The notes: generated from the sequence alone by a model not told the origin. Positions 50,179 to 58,540 are shown, counted from the stretch's first letter. The stretch: 64,000 nucleotides of DNA from Palsa-459 sp963841965 (GCA_963841965.1 CAWJES010000001.1:310001-374000); one strand, 5' to 3'. Program-made: numbers and translations.

Positions 50179-51177
50179 CTAGCGGACCGCCGAGAACATC
50201 CCTGGTTCGTCCAGGTCCGCCGCCATCTGCGCCCGCGACGCCGGGTCGCCCGTGAACGCCCAGGCGCTGAAATCGACCGCCGCCTGCCAGAGCGCGAGGT
50301 TGAAGGCCGTCGGTTCCACCCATGGCTGCAGGTGCGTTTCGCCCCGGCCGATACCGACCAACACCTTGGGAGCACACGCGAGATCGAAGAACCGCTGCGC
50401 GGACGGCCAGTTGTGGAACTGGTCGGCGTAGGAGTCGGCGATGAAGACCGGGGTGACGTTCGAGCGGTAGAAGGTGTCGTCGGTGTCCGTCCCGCCCGAG
50501 AGGATGAGGAATCCGCGCGCCCTCGGGTCTCGATACCGTGGATTGAATGCCAGCGCCGCGACTGTGTCGCCGCCGTCACTGTGTCCCGCATAGACGACGT
50601 CCGACGCGTCCGGCGTGAACGGCATCTTGTGGTGGAGCACGTACGTCAACACGTACGGCAGGTCGGCGAGTTGGTCGGCATTCGCAACCCCCTCGTTCAC
50701 GAGCGGAAGACCTGCAGCCATGCCCGGCGCGGTCGGAGCGACCGTCACGAACCCTGCGGTCGCCCATGCCCTGAGGATCGTGGCATATCCCCCCGGTGAG
50801 TTGTCCCAACCGTGGGCGAACACGAGGACGGGAAGCGGTCGGGCGGGTGCCACGACCGGATAGGCGATGTACGTGCGCAGCTGCCTCGCGCCGCGATCAA
50901 TCATCACCCAGAACGAGCGGATCTGGTCGGTGCCGATCGTCGAGAGCGGATCGGTCGATCCGGTGTCGGGATCCGCACGCTGCGCTGCGCTGCACGCCGC
51001 GTTCGTGTGCGCGCCCACGCGCCCCGAGGGTGCTCCGGAGTGGTCGATGGCGCGTGTCGCCGCCGACGCGATGAGGGACATCCCAGCACCAGGGGCGACC
51101 ACCGCCGCGGCCAGGGCGACGGCCAGCCAGTCGCGGCGCTGCGCACGCCAGCCGGTCCGCCGAGCCATTGGGTCCAT
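50179..51177 (-). CDS. Secreted alpha/beta-hydrolase (lipase/cutinase-like)
   Basis: 332 residues with a Tat/Sec-like N-terminus: RRTGWRAQRRDWLAVALAAAVVAPGAGMSLIASAA. The mature part has ARPLPVLVFAHGWDNSPGGYATILRAWA (oxyanion strand region) and the nucleophile elbow VVYAGHSDGGDTVAALAF (G-H-S-D-G). A late GIGRGETHLQPW probably supplies the His. The overall pattern is that of secreted esterases/lipases related to polyester hydrolases; the true substrate is unknown. A second ATG three codons later is possible. GACAAT lies five bases before the first ATG. Convergent with the SGNH gene by 17 bases. Confidence 0.8.
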   Translation of the reverse strand: MDPMARRTGWRAQRRDWLAVALAAAVVAPGAGMSLIASAATRAIDHSGAPSGRVGAHTNAACSAAQRADPDTGSTDPLSTIGTDQIRSFWVMIDRGARQLRTYIAYPVVAPARPLPVLVFAHGWDNSPGGYATILRAWATAGFVTVAPTAPGMAAGLPLVNEGVANADQLADLPYVLTYVLHHKMPFTPDASDVVYAGHSDGGDTVAALAFNPRYRDPRARGFLILSGGTDTDDTFYRSNVTPVFIADSYADQFHNWPSAQRFFDLACAPKVLVGIGRGETHLQPWVEPTAFNLALWQAAVDFSAWAFTGDPASRAQMAADLDEPGMFSAVR

Positions 51178-51481
51178 CCGCGATTGTCACCCAGAAAAGC
51201 TCATGGGTGCTGGCACCCCTTCGTCGTCCATCTGCGCGGGTGGTTCCGTGGTCGTCGTACCCCGCGCGACCCCGTTCGCGCGAAGTGCCTGCAGTGGCAC
51301 TGACGGGACTGTGCTCGAACCACCCGTCGTCCCTATCTGACCTAATCAAAGGCTCAATGCGTGTGAGCCAGGTCGGCAACTGCATGTCCACCTCCCGGAA
51401 GCCACCTGGGGCAACCGCCCCTCTCAGGTGTGACGACCGATCTCAGGGTGCCTCGGACGTCGGGGCGGGCCCAGGAGCCCA
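51178..51481. other. 304-base divergent intergenic region
   Basis: Lies between the hydrolase (minus) and the ArsR promoter (plus). GACAAT (51188-51183, minus) is a probable -10 box for the hydrolase, five bases from its ATG. The rest is of lower coding quality in all frames and I recognise no gene, RNA or repeat in it. Confidence 0.35.
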
Positions 51482-51511
51482 TTGACATATTCCATAGATG
51501 GAATGTATGGT
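51482..51511 (+). promoter_or_regulatory. arsR promoter with palindromic operator between -35 and -10
   Basis: TTGACA (51482-51487), an 18-base spacer, then TATGGT (51506-51511) form the best sigma-70-type promoter in the window. The spacer contains a perfect inverted repeat, ATTCCAT-AG-ATGGAAT (51489-51504). The ArsR ATG begins five bases after the -10, so the message is leaderless. A homodimeric ArsR-family repressor binding the repeat would block RNA polymerase directly, so autorepression is the obvious inference. Confidence 0.8.
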
Positions 51512-51516
51512 GTGGC

Positions 51517-51852
51517 ATGGCCCGGGCTCCGAAGTCGACGGACGTCTTCAATGCCGTTGCCGGGCCGCACCGTCGCGAGATCCTGGACGCACTGGTCCAA
51601 GGTGAAAAGGCGGTCGGGACACTCGTCAGCGACCTGTCAATGTCCCAGCCCCAGGTCTCCAAGCACCTGCGGGTGTTGAGCGAGGCGGGGCTCGTCAGCT
51701 GCAGAGCGCAGGGGCGACGTCGGGTGTATCAGCTCGACCCAACACACCTTCGACCGCTGCGCCAATGGTTGGTCAAGTACGAACGCGTCATGACAGAGCG
51801 ACTGGATCAGATGGATGACTACCTCACGGAACTACAAGCTCAAGGAGCGTGA
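51517..51852 (+). CDS. ArsR-family transcriptional repressor
   Basis: 111-residue winged-helix protein from ATG 51517. DVFNAVAGPHRREILDALVQGEKAVGTLVSDLSMSQPQVSKHLRVLSEAGLVSCRAQGRRRVYQLD contains the recognition helix (SQPQVSKHLRVL) and the wing. Metal-binding Cys pairs of classic ArsR/SmtB sensors are absent, so it belongs to the group usually paired with SRPBCC genes, as here. Starts further upstream (51430) would place the promoter inside the gene and are rejected. GTGA overlap with the next gene. Confidence 0.93.
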   Translation: MARAPKSTDVFNAVAGPHRREILDALVQGEKAVGTLVSDLSMSQPQVSKHLRVLSEAGLVSCRAQGRRRVYQLDPTHLRPLRQWLVKYERVMTERLDQMDDYLTELQAQGA

Positions 51853-52388
51853 CTGTGACACCCAATCGTCATGGAACCCAACTTGTCGAATACCCGAGTG
51901 AGCTCGAGATCGTCACCACCCGGATGTTCGACGCTCCAATCGGACTCGTGTTCGACGTCTTGACGAAGCCGGAACACGTGCGGCGGTGGTGCGCCACCGG
52001 GGGAGACAAGGTCACGGTCTGCGAGATCGACCTGCGCGTCGGAGGGGGCTTCCACCATGTGTTCGTGACCCCACACGGCGTGGAGTGCTCATTCCGAGGG
52101 ACGTACGTGGAGATCCGGCCGCCGGTTCGTGTGGTCAACACCTGGCTCTTCGAAGGATGGACGGATGCGTGGGCGACGCAGACCCACTCTCTGAGCGAGG
52201 TCGACGGCGTGACGACCCTGACGTTGACAGTGGCCTTCCGCGACAAGGAGGGCGCCGCCAACATGCTCAGGGCACATGATGAGGCGGCTCGGCGAGGCGA
52301 GACCAACGGACAGCCTGCGAGCTTCGATGCGATGGAGGACCTGCTGGCGTCGCTCGTCGAAGCCGGAGCCGAGCTTCCATCGCTTTAA
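51849..52388 (+). CDS. SRPBCC/AHSA1-domain protein
   Basis: 179-residue START-like fold with a hydrophobic cavity, an Aha1-type domain: SELEIVTTRMFDAPIGLVFDVLTKPEHVRRWCATGGDKVTVCEIDLRVGG, FRGTYVEIRPPVRVVNTWLFEGW and VTTLTLTVAFRDKEGAANMLRAHDE are standard. Its ligand is unknown; in ArsR-AHSA1 pairs the product is thought to bind or modify a small hydrophobic compound. GTG start overlapping the arsR stop, so both come from the same message and share the palindromic operator. Confidence 0.9.
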   Translation: MTVTPNRHGTQLVEYPSELEIVTTRMFDAPIGLVFDVLTKPEHVRRWCATGGDKVTVCEIDLRVGGGFHHVFVTPHGVECSFRGTYVEIRPPVRVVNTWLFEGWTDAWATQTHSLSEVDGVTTLTLTVAFRDKEGAANMLRAHDEAARRGETNGQPASFDAMEDLLASLVEAGAELPSL

Positions 52389-52526
52389 TTCCTCAATGCG
52401 CCTGACGGGGACGCTTCGCGATCCCGCCTGGTTCTTGGGGTTCGAAGAAGCGCAGTTGCCGTGGTCAGCGAACGCACGTCGAGAGTCACCGTTCATCAGG
52501 CCAAACGTTGTGGTGGTGACAACAAG

Positions 52527-52600
52527 TGGGCGCTGCGGGACTCGAACCCACGACCTCAGCCGTGTGAAGGCTGCGCTCTAACCAGCTGAGCTAAGCGCCC
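52527..52600 (-). tRNA. tRNA-Val, anticodon CAC
   Basis: Read on the minus strand from 52600: acceptor GGGCGCT pairs with AGCGCCC; D arm GCTC...GAGC with AGCTGGTTA loop; anticodon stem CAGCC/GGCTG with loop TTCACAC, giving anticodon CAC (valine, GTG codons); 5-base variable loop; T arm GTGGG-TTCGAGT-CCCGC. Discriminator A at 52527. CCA is not encoded. All stems pair with one G-U in the T stem. Confidence 0.97.
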
Positions 52601-52650
52601 GAAGGGATCATCCTACTGTCCCACCTCACGGCCGTCGCGAAAGGCCGGAC

Positions 52651-52656
52651 TAGCCT
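52651..52656 (+). promoter_or_regulatory. -10 element (TAGCCT) for the following membrane protein gene
   Basis: TAGCCT lies six bases before the GTG at 52663, with no Shine-Dalgarno sequence. The same hexamer at the same spacing precedes the M20 peptidase gene. Confidence 0.5.
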
Positions 52657-52662
52657 CGTGGC

Positions 52663-53322
52663 GTGGCCAACGAGACTGACGCACCGAAACCCCGGGGCGT
52701 CCAGGGTCTCTTTGCCGCGATCTTCACCCCCAAGAACCCGAACGCCACCCAGTCCGAGGCCGAGACAAGAGAGCGGATCCGGACGCTCGACGAGACGGAG
52801 CGAAAGTGGGGCTGGGCCGCGGCAGCGCTGCCCCTCGCCCTTTCGATCTCAGACCTCTTCATCAAGTACAAGGTCGCCCCCATCACGGCCAAGCCGGACA
52901 ACGGCCATTGCGTCTCGGGGTTCCGCCTCGTCAAGTCGCTGTGCACCCAAATCCACACGACCAGCGCCCTCCAGTCCCTCTGGGTGACCGGCGTGATCTT
53001 CGTACTAGGTCTTGTCCTGCTCTACGGCGTGTGGCGCTCCAAGCGCTCGTTCGCCGCGTTCTCCAGCTTCCTCGCGGGCATTGCGTCAGGGACCCTCGGG
53101 CTGATCCTTGTCTTCTTCGGGGGCTGGCTCCTCGTCCGTGCCTGGCGGATCCAGCGATACGGCGCTGCCGACGGCAAGACCGTCCGCAAGGTCTCCATGG
53201 AGCGCGCGGCGGAGCGCAAGGCCGCCAAGAAGGCCGGCGCGACCGAGACACTGCCGAGCGGGAAGGTCGTGCCCCCGCCATCGAAGCGCTACACGCCGAA
53301 GGCGAAGCCCAAGAAGAAGTGA
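52663..53322 (+). CDS. Conserved hypothetical membrane protein
   Basis: 219 residues, function unknown. A polar N-terminus (GVQGLFAAIFTPKNPNATQSEAE), then hydrophobic segments at roughly 50-68 (WGWAAAALPLALSISDLFI), 107-125 (SLWVTGVIFVLGLVLLYGV) and 133-160 (FAAFSSFLAGIASGTLGLILVFFGG). It ends in a strongly basic tail (AAERKAAKKAG, then KAKPKKK). Two Cys lie in the loop between helices one and two (HCVSGFRLVKSLC). GTG start with a leaderless -10 box. Its stop overlaps plsC as GTGA, so a role linked to phospholipid synthesis is possible but unproven. Confidence 0.8.
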   Translation: MANETDAPKPRGVQGLFAAIFTPKNPNATQSEAETRERIRTLDETERKWGWAAAALPLALSISDLFIKYKVAPITAKPDNGHCVSGFRLVKSLCTQIHTTSALQSLWVTGVIFVLGLVLLYGVWRSKRSFAAFSSFLAGIASGTLGLILVFFGGWLLVRAWRIQRYGAADGKTVRKVSMERAAERKAAKKAGATETLPSGKVVPPPSKRYTPKAKPKKK

Positions 53323-54089
53323 CCGCGACCGCACCTGACGACGTCCGGGACGATGCCGGCCCGGGGCTCGACTTCCCCACCGCGTGGGCTCGGAGCCGCG
53401 CCGCGAGGGTGGTGCGCGCGTTCCTGCAGGACGTCATCATCATCCCGCTCGTGTGGCTGCTCGCCCCAGGATCGCGCCGGGGGCTCGGGATGCTCAAGCG
53501 CCACGAGGGCCCCTACATCGTGGCATCCAACCACCAGAGCCATGCCGACACCTCGATCGTCCTGGCAGCGCTCCCGAGATCGCTCCGCCGCCGGCTCGTG
53601 GTCGCTGCAGCATCGGACACGTTCTTCAACACGCGCTTCCACGCGATCTTCGCCGCCCTCGTCTACAACGCGATCCCGATCGAGCGCCACAAGGTGAACC
53701 GCAGATCGGGCGACCTCGCGCGGCAGCTGCTGGACGAGGGCTGGGGCCTGCTCATCTATCCCGAGGGCGGGCGCTCGCCCGACGGCCGGATACACGAGTT
53801 CAAGGGCGGTGCCGCGTACCTTGCCGACAAGTCCGCTGCACCGGTGCTGCCGTGCTACCTCGAGAACACGCGCTTCGTGCTGCCGCGGCTGTTCGCCAAG
53901 TCGCTCCCCGAGCCCGGGGACACGCACGCCCGAATCCGGACCCAGGTCAGCGTCACCTTCGGCCCCGCGATCGAGAAGGGCGAGGCCGAGTCCATCCGCA
54001 AGCTCAACCGCAGGATCGAAGAGGCGATCGTCCACCTCGGGAGGGACGTCGCGGGGGATCCGCTGGCGTCACCCCCGCTCGTGGGCTGA
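53319..54089 (+). CDS. plsC: 1-acyl-sn-glycerol-3-phosphate acyltransferase (PlsC-like)
   Basis: Makes phosphatidic acid from lysophosphatidic acid. 256 residues from GTG 53319. Motif I (HX4D) is IVASNHQSHADTSIVLAAL; motif III region is GWGLLIYPEGGRSPDGRIHEFKGG, where the usual EGTRS reads EGGRS; VLPCYLENTRFVLP is motif IV. A hydrophobic N-terminal stretch (VIIIPLVWLLAPG) is the likely membrane anchor. Coupled to the upstream membrane protein gene. A second PlsC-type domain occurs in the frameshifted HAD fusion about 2 kb away. Confidence 0.88.
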   Translation: MTATAPDDVRDDAGPGLDFPTAWARSRAARVVRAFLQDVIIIPLVWLLAPGSRRGLGMLKRHEGPYIVASNHQSHADTSIVLAALPRSLRRRLVVAAASDTFFNTRFHAIFAALVYNAIPIERHKVNRRSGDLARQLLDEGWGLLIYPEGGRSPDGRIHEFKGGAAYLADKSAAPVLPCYLENTRFVLPRLFAKSLPEPGDTHARIRTQVSVTFGPAIEKGEAESIRKLNRRIEEAIVHLGRDVAGDPLASPPLVG

Positions 54090-54094
54090 GGCCG

Positions 54095-54796
54095 TCACCG
54101 GGCCCTGGACGCCGCAGCCAGCCGCTCCTCGTGCAGGTCGATCGACGGATCGTCCGCGATGCCCGCAAGCGCCTCGTCACCCGTCGCCATCGAGAGCAGC
54201 CAGTCTGCGAACTGCGGGTTCCGTGCGAGGACCGGACCGTGCAGGTAGGTGCCGACCAGGCGTCCTTGGAGCGCGCCGTCCGTGCGGTCTCCGTTCCCGA
54301 TGCCGACAGCGACGTGCCCGAGCGCGGCGATCCCGGGGTCCCGGACCGTGTGCCCCGCATGGTTCTCGAACCCGGTCACGGCACCAACGCGCCCGCCCGC
54401 TTCGACGACGACCTCCCCCACCGCGCGCGTGTCGCCGCCGCGGACCGTGTCGATGCCAAACATTCCGAGCCCCTCGATGCGCCTCCCATCGGGGCCAGGG
54501 AAGCTCCGGCCGAGGATCTGGAACCCGGCGCACACCGCGAGGACCACGGCGCCTGACGCCACGTTTCGCTCGAGCCCGCCGTCCCGGGCAAGTCGCTCCA
54601 CTGCCAGCTGCTGGGGTCCGTCCTCGCCGCCTCCCACGCAGTAGAGATCGGCATCGGGGAGCGGCGTGTCCGACGAGACGGCCTGGAGCTGCACGTCGAT
54701 GCCCCGGGCGAGCGCACGGCGCCACAGGACGAGCCCGTTGCCGCGGTCGCCATAGGTGCCGAGCAGGTCGGGGTACACCGTCACGACCCGCAGCAT
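54095..54796 (-). CDS. gatD: Lipid II isoglutaminyl synthase glutaminase subunit GatD
   Basis: Glutamine amidotransferase (CobB/CobQ-type class I) that supplies ammonia to MurT for amidation of the D-Glu of lipid II. 233 residues. LRVVTVYPDLLGTYGDRGNGLVLWRRAL is the family N-terminus; the nucleophile Cys is in VVLAVCAGFQILGRSF; the His is in LVGTYLHGPVLARNPQFADWLL. GFENHAGHTVRDPG is the usual substrate-side loop. ATG at 54796 directly abuts the murT stop. Converges on plsC with a 5-base gap. Confidence 0.95.
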   Translation of the reverse strand: MLRVVTVYPDLLGTYGDRGNGLVLWRRALARGIDVQLQAVSSDTPLPDADLYCVGGGEDGPQQLAVERLARDGGLERNVASGAVVLAVCAGFQILGRSFPGPDGRRIEGLGMFGIDTVRGGDTRAVGEVVVEAGGRVGAVTGFENHAGHTVRDPGIAALGHVAVGIGNGDRTDGALQGRLVGTYLHGPVLARNPQFADWLLSMATGDEALAGIADDPSIDLHEERLAAASRAR

Positions 54797-56020
54797 CTAG
54801 GTCTCCGCCTTCAGGTCGGCGAACGCCGTGTAGTTGGCGATCACCTCGATCGACTGCCCGCGCGCCCCGGCCGCGGCGATCGCTCGCCTCGGATCCTCGA
54901 CAGACTCGTGATCCACGCCCCCGTAGTAGAGCCGCGTCGACAGGTCGCGCCAGCGCTCCCCCGATGCCACCACGCGGCGGCCCTTGAGCCGCTCGAACGC
55001 GACGTCGTACAGCCATGAGGGGTCGTGCCCGTCGGCCACACGTGCGTTCACGGCCACGACCAGGGGCGTCTCCTCATCGCCCACGAGGTCCAGCAGCGCG
55101 CTCCACCCCGCAGGGTTCTTCGCGAGCAGGAGCCGCGCGTCGCGACCATCGACCTCGATCTGGGAGAAGCGTCCAGCGACCTCGTCGAGCGACGCGACGG
55201 CTGCGGATGCCCGCACAAGGTCGGCCCCCATCCGCGTCGCGGCCAGCAGGGCTCCCAGTCCGTTCGCCCGGTTGAATTCGCCGGGGAGCGACATCTTGAA
55301 GGGGACGCGCCGGCCGTCGACGACGGCTTCGTCCCCGTCGACCGACGCATCCGACGCGGGCCGGGCGAATCCGCAGGCGCAGGACCATCCGCCCACCCCG
55401 TAGGTGATCCGGCTGGCGCACCTCGGACATGCGACGGCATCGTCGCCCCAGACCAGCCCGCCGTCGAACCACGCCGGCCGCGCCGACTCAAGTGCCGCGT
55501 GGACCACGAGCGGGTCGTCCGCGTTCGCGACGCAGATGCCGTCGAAGCGTCCCAGCGCCTCTCGCCAGGCATCCGCGATGCGTCGGACCTCCGACGTGCG
55601 GTCCAACTGGTCCCGCGACAGGTTCAGCAGGATCACCGCCTCGGGGCGCTCTCGATCCATGGTCGAGGGAAGCCAGACCTCGTCGCACTCGAGGACCGCG
55701 AACGGAGCTCGACGTGCCGCACCGAGCGCTGCGACATGGCCGGGCTGCATGTTGGAGCCCGTGCCGTTCGTCGCGACGGCTCCGAGCGTGCCGAGGGCAG
55801 CCGACAAGCAGGCAGTCGTCGTCGTCTTGCCGTTCGTCCCGCTCACGAGTGCGATCCTTCGCGCGTGGCTGAGGTGGTCGAGGAGGTCCGGCGCGACCCG
55901 GAGTGCGACGCGGCCACCCGCGACGGTCCCCTCGCCGCGCCGGGCCGCCCGGGATCCCGCGTTCACCGCCCGCATCGCGAGGAGGGCGACCCGGTCCCTC
56001 GGCGAGAGTGCGTCAGGCAT
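54797..56020 (-). CDS. murT: Lipid II isoglutaminyl synthase ligase subunit MurT
   Basis: Mur ligase-like enzyme that with GatD amidates lipid II. 407 residues from ATG 56020. ATP site RIALVSGTNGKTTTTACLSAAL; LLNLSRDQLDRTSEVRRIADAW; a Cys4 zinc ribbon in CPRCASRITYGVGGWSCACGF, found in MurT and not in other Mur ligases; FKMSLPGEFNRANGLGALLAA; and a C-terminal DUF1727 domain with LLAKNPAGWSALLDLV and LYYGGVDHESVEDPRRAI. The start overlaps the preceding gene's end by 8 bases. Amidated cell walls are typical of Actinobacteria. Confidence 0.95.
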   Translation of the reverse strand: MPDALSPRDRVALLAMRAVNAGSRAARRGEGTVAGGRVALRVAPDLLDHLSHARRIALVSGTNGKTTTTACLSAALGTLGAVATNGTGSNMQPGHVAALGAARRAPFAVLECDEVWLPSTMDRERPEAVILLNLSRDQLDRTSEVRRIADAWREALGRFDGICVANADDPLVVHAALESARPAWFDGGLVWGDDAVACPRCASRITYGVGGWSCACGFARPASDASVDGDEAVVDGRRVPFKMSLPGEFNRANGLGALLAATRMGADLVRASAAVASLDEVAGRFSQIEVDGRDARLLLAKNPAGWSALLDLVGDEETPLVVAVNARVADGHDPSWLYDVAFERLKGRRVVASGERWRDLSTRLYYGGVDHESVEDPRRAIAAAGARGQSIEVIANYTAFADLKAET

Positions 56021-57405
56021 CGGCCTCCGGGGCCCTACCGGGCGGATATGTGCGTGCCAGCTCCTCGTCGGTAGGGGTGCGGCGCTCGCGCGCCTCGTCG
56101 GGCAGCAGCATCGTGATGGCACGCATCAGCTCCTCGGTCTGCGTCCTCGGATCAGTCCCGGTGAAGCGAACCGGCTCGCCGATGGTGATCGAGACGGCGC
56201 GCGGCGATGTCAGCGTCGTGACGTTGGGCAGCCGCGCGGAGCGCGGCCACACGCGCTCAGTCCCCCAGACGCCGACCGGAACGACGACGGCGCCCGACTC
56301 CTGCGCGAGCCGGACAGCGCCTGTGTGTCCGACGAGCACCGGGTCGAAGAACCGCTCGCCGCGCGGGATCGTCCCCTGCGGGAGGACGAACACGACCTCG
56401 CCGCGTCGCAGCGAGCCGACGGCCTCCGCGAACGCTGCGGCCCCCGAGTGACCCCGATCGACAGGGAGCCCACCGAGCGCGCGCAGGAGCTCGGCGACGA
56501 GCGGGAGCTCGAACAGCTCGCGCTTCGCAAGTGCGCGCACGGGACGATGGATCCTCGCTGCAAGGATCGCGAGCGCCGCCACGTCGAAGTAGCTGCGGTG
56601 GTTGGCGGCTATGACGACCGGGCCGGTCGCGGGGATGTGCTCGATGCCGGTGATCTCGAACCGTGCATATGGGAACAGCTGGGGCCGAAGGAGGGGCGCC
56701 AGGAGGCCGAGCGGCTCGACACCGGCCACGCTCGGGACGCCTCCGGCGACCGACCAGTGCGCCCTCGGCCAGCGAAGTGCCATCGCCACGGCGCTGAGCC
56801 GAGGATCGGGGTTCACCACGAGCGGATGGCCGACGGCGCGCAGCAGAGGCACGTCGAACACCGAGTCCGAGACCGCGGCGCACTCGGCGAGGTCGATGTC
56901 CTCCTCGGCGCAATACGCGCGGATCATCGCGAGACTTGCCCGTCCCCCAGCAGAACCCTCCCTCGAGTCCGCCGGTGAACGCCCCGTCACGCTGTTCGTA
57001 CCGGGTGGCGACCACCGCATCGGCGCCGATCGCCTTGGCGAACGGCGCGACCAGGTGCTCGGGCGTCGTCGTCGCGATCACGATCCTTGCGCCCTCGTCG
57101 CGCCATGCCCGCAGCGCGGCTGGCGCACCCGGGGCCATGAGCTGCAGCATTGGCTCGACCGCGGCCTCGGCGGCCGCCATGGCACGCTCGACGTCCCACC
57201 CCCTCGCGGCTGACGCCGCGGCGCGGGCCACGGCCATCGACAGCGTCGTCTCGCCGAACCGGTTGTAGAAGGACCACCAGAGCGTGTCTCCGGGGAGCCG
57301 GCGACCGGCTCCCGAGAGCCCCTCCGCCGCCAGCGCCGCTGCGAGCACGGGCCCGCTGGCCTCGCAGAGCAGCGTTCGATCGAGGTCAACGAAGACGGCG
57401 CGCAT
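56013..57405 (-). pseudogene. HAD phosphatase-PlsC fusion, frameshifted at the domain boundary
   Basis: N-terminal half from ATG 57405: MRAVFVDLDRTLLCE (HAD motif I, DxDxT), VIATTTPEHLVAPFAKAIGAD (motif II), GFCWGTGK. The frame then breaks; the other frame continues with LAMIRAYCAEEDIDLAECAAVSDSVFDVPLLRAVG (motif IV) and a PlsC domain (VVIAANHRSYFDVAALAI, FVLPQGTIPRGERFF). Dropping one base near 56934 (minus strand AAG-T-CTC) gives GKLAMIRAY, the expected motif III region, and a 463-residue protein like the actinobacterial HAD-PlsC fusions. So a single inserted base separates phosphatase and acyltransferase. Sequencing error or real mutation cannot be told apart here. Confidence 0.75.
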
Positions 57406-57451
57406 CAGACCTGACGCTAGTTGCATCGCGAAATAGGGCCCAGAACGAGAC

Positions 57452-57488
57452 GAAGGGACTGCCACCGGGGGGGTGGGGCAGTCCCTTC
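57452..57488. repeat. Strong 12-bp hairpin in a divergent intergenic region
   Basis: Perfect arms GAAGGGACTGCC (57452-57463) and GGCAGTCCCTTC (57477-57488) with a G-rich loop of 13 bases that can add three pairs. It stands between the divergent HAD-PlsC and LysR genes, so it is not a terminator of either, and neither side has a T-run. Nineteen bases after it on the plus strand is AAGGAGG, ten bases before an ATG at 57524 that is in frame with the LysR gene. It may therefore be a 5'-UTR control element. Confidence 0.55.
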
Positions 57489-57582
57489 ATCGTGCCGCGT
57501 CGGACCAAGGAGGGGGGGTTCCTATGACCAGCGACTGCGTACATTCTGCTCGACGGCTCGACATCAATCAAGACGCTAGTGA

Positions 57583-57613
57583 AGATACTTGCTATCTCCT
57601 TTCCAGATATCAT
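57583..57613 (+). promoter_or_regulatory. LysR-type box and -10 element
   Basis: AGATA-CTTGC-TATCT (57583-57597) is an interrupted palindrome with the T-N11-A type symmetry used by LysR regulators. Eleven bases later, TATCAT (57608-57613) lies six bases before the ATG at 57620. This AT-richer stretch contrasts with its surroundings and looks like an autoregulated leaderless promoter. Confidence 0.5.
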
Positions 57614-57619
57614 GTCCGG

Positions 57620-58540
57620 ATGGACCTCAGGCAGGTCGAGGCGCTGGTCGCCATCGAGGAGAGCGGATCGTTCACGGGCGCCGCCGTTGCCCTCGGGACG
57701 GTGCAGTCGAACATCTCGTCTCGGATCGCGCGGCTCGAGCGCGAGCTGGACACCGTGCTCGTGGAGCGCGGCACCGGTCGGCTGACTGACGAGGGTGTCG
57801 CCGTCGTGCGCAGGGGGCATCGGATCCTCGCGGAGGTCGATGCCGCGCTTGCGGACGTAGTCGCCATGGGGTCGGAGGTCGCTGGCGTCGTCGGCATCGG
57901 CATCATCGGGACGACCGGTCGCTGGCTGATCCCCCAGATCCTCGAGGTCCTTCGCAATCAGCACCCGCGAATTCGCCTTCGGATCATCGAGGGGACGTCC
58001 ACCACGCTCGAGCCGCAGCTCGCCTCGGGTCAGCTCGATCTCGCCGTCGTGACGCTGCCGCTGCACGCGGAGAGCCTCATCACGTCACCGCTGTTCGACG
58101 AGGAGCTCGTCCTCGTCGTGCCGATCGGCCACCCGCTCGCGCGGCGCCGGACCCCGGTCCCCTTCCGCGAGGTCGCGAAGCTCGAGTTGCTGCTGCCGCT
58201 TGAGGGCACCGCCCTGCGCCTGGACCTCGACGAGGTCGCGGCCCGCGAGGGAGTGTCCCTCACCGCCGCGATCGAGCTCGATGGGCTCCGGACCCTCGCC
58301 TCGCTCGTCTTCGACGGGTACGGGCCTGCGATCCTGCCCGCGACCGCGGTGCCGCTCCACATCCGCGACCGCTTCACGCCGGTCGCGATCAAGGGCATCG
58401 GTCGCCGGCACGTCGGTATCGCCGAGCGTCGCTTCGGCCTGCCGTCCGCACCGACGCGCTATGTGCGCTCGCTGCTCGAGCAGATCGTCGCCGACGGACT
58501 GCTCCCCCGCGGCCTGCATCCGCCGAGCGACGGCGTCTAG
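57620..58540 (+). CDS. LysR-family transcriptional regulator
   Basis: 306 residues from ATG 57620. N-terminal winged HTH: MDLRQVEALVAIEESGSFTGAAVALGTVQSNISSRIARLERELDTVLVERG. C-terminal periplasmic-binding-protein-like effector domain: VAGVVGIGIIGTTGRWLIPQILEVL, SGQLDLAVVTLP, LVLVVPIGHPLARR, GYGPAILPATAVP. An upstream in-frame ATG at 57524 with a strong AAGGAGG would add 32 residues (MTSDCVHSARRLDIN...) not found in the family; MDLRQV is the usual N-terminus. Target genes are unknown; neighbours are a phosphatase-acyltransferase fusion and an SGNH hydrolase. Confidence 0.9.
   Translation: MDLRQVEALVAIEESGSFTGAAVALGTVQSNISSRIARLERELDTVLVERGTGRLTDEGVAVVRRGHRILAEVDAALADVVAMGSEVAGVVGIGIIGTTGRWLIPQILEVLRNQHPRIRLRIIEGTSTTLEPQLASGQLDLAVVTLPLHAESLITSPLFDEELVLVVPIGHPLARRRTPVPFREVAKLELLLPLEGTALRLDLDEVAAREGVSLTAAIELDGLRTLASLVFDGYGPAILPATAVPLHIRDRFTPVAIKGIGRRHVGIAERRFGLPSAPTRYVRSLLEQIVADGLLPRGLHPPSDGV

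Noticed and set aside
50897..51391. Minus-strand frame starting MDMQLPTWL upstream of the hydrolase
   Set aside because: It overlaps the start of the hydrolase in another frame and shows no recognisable motif; the hydrolase frame has the signal peptide and catalytic elbow.
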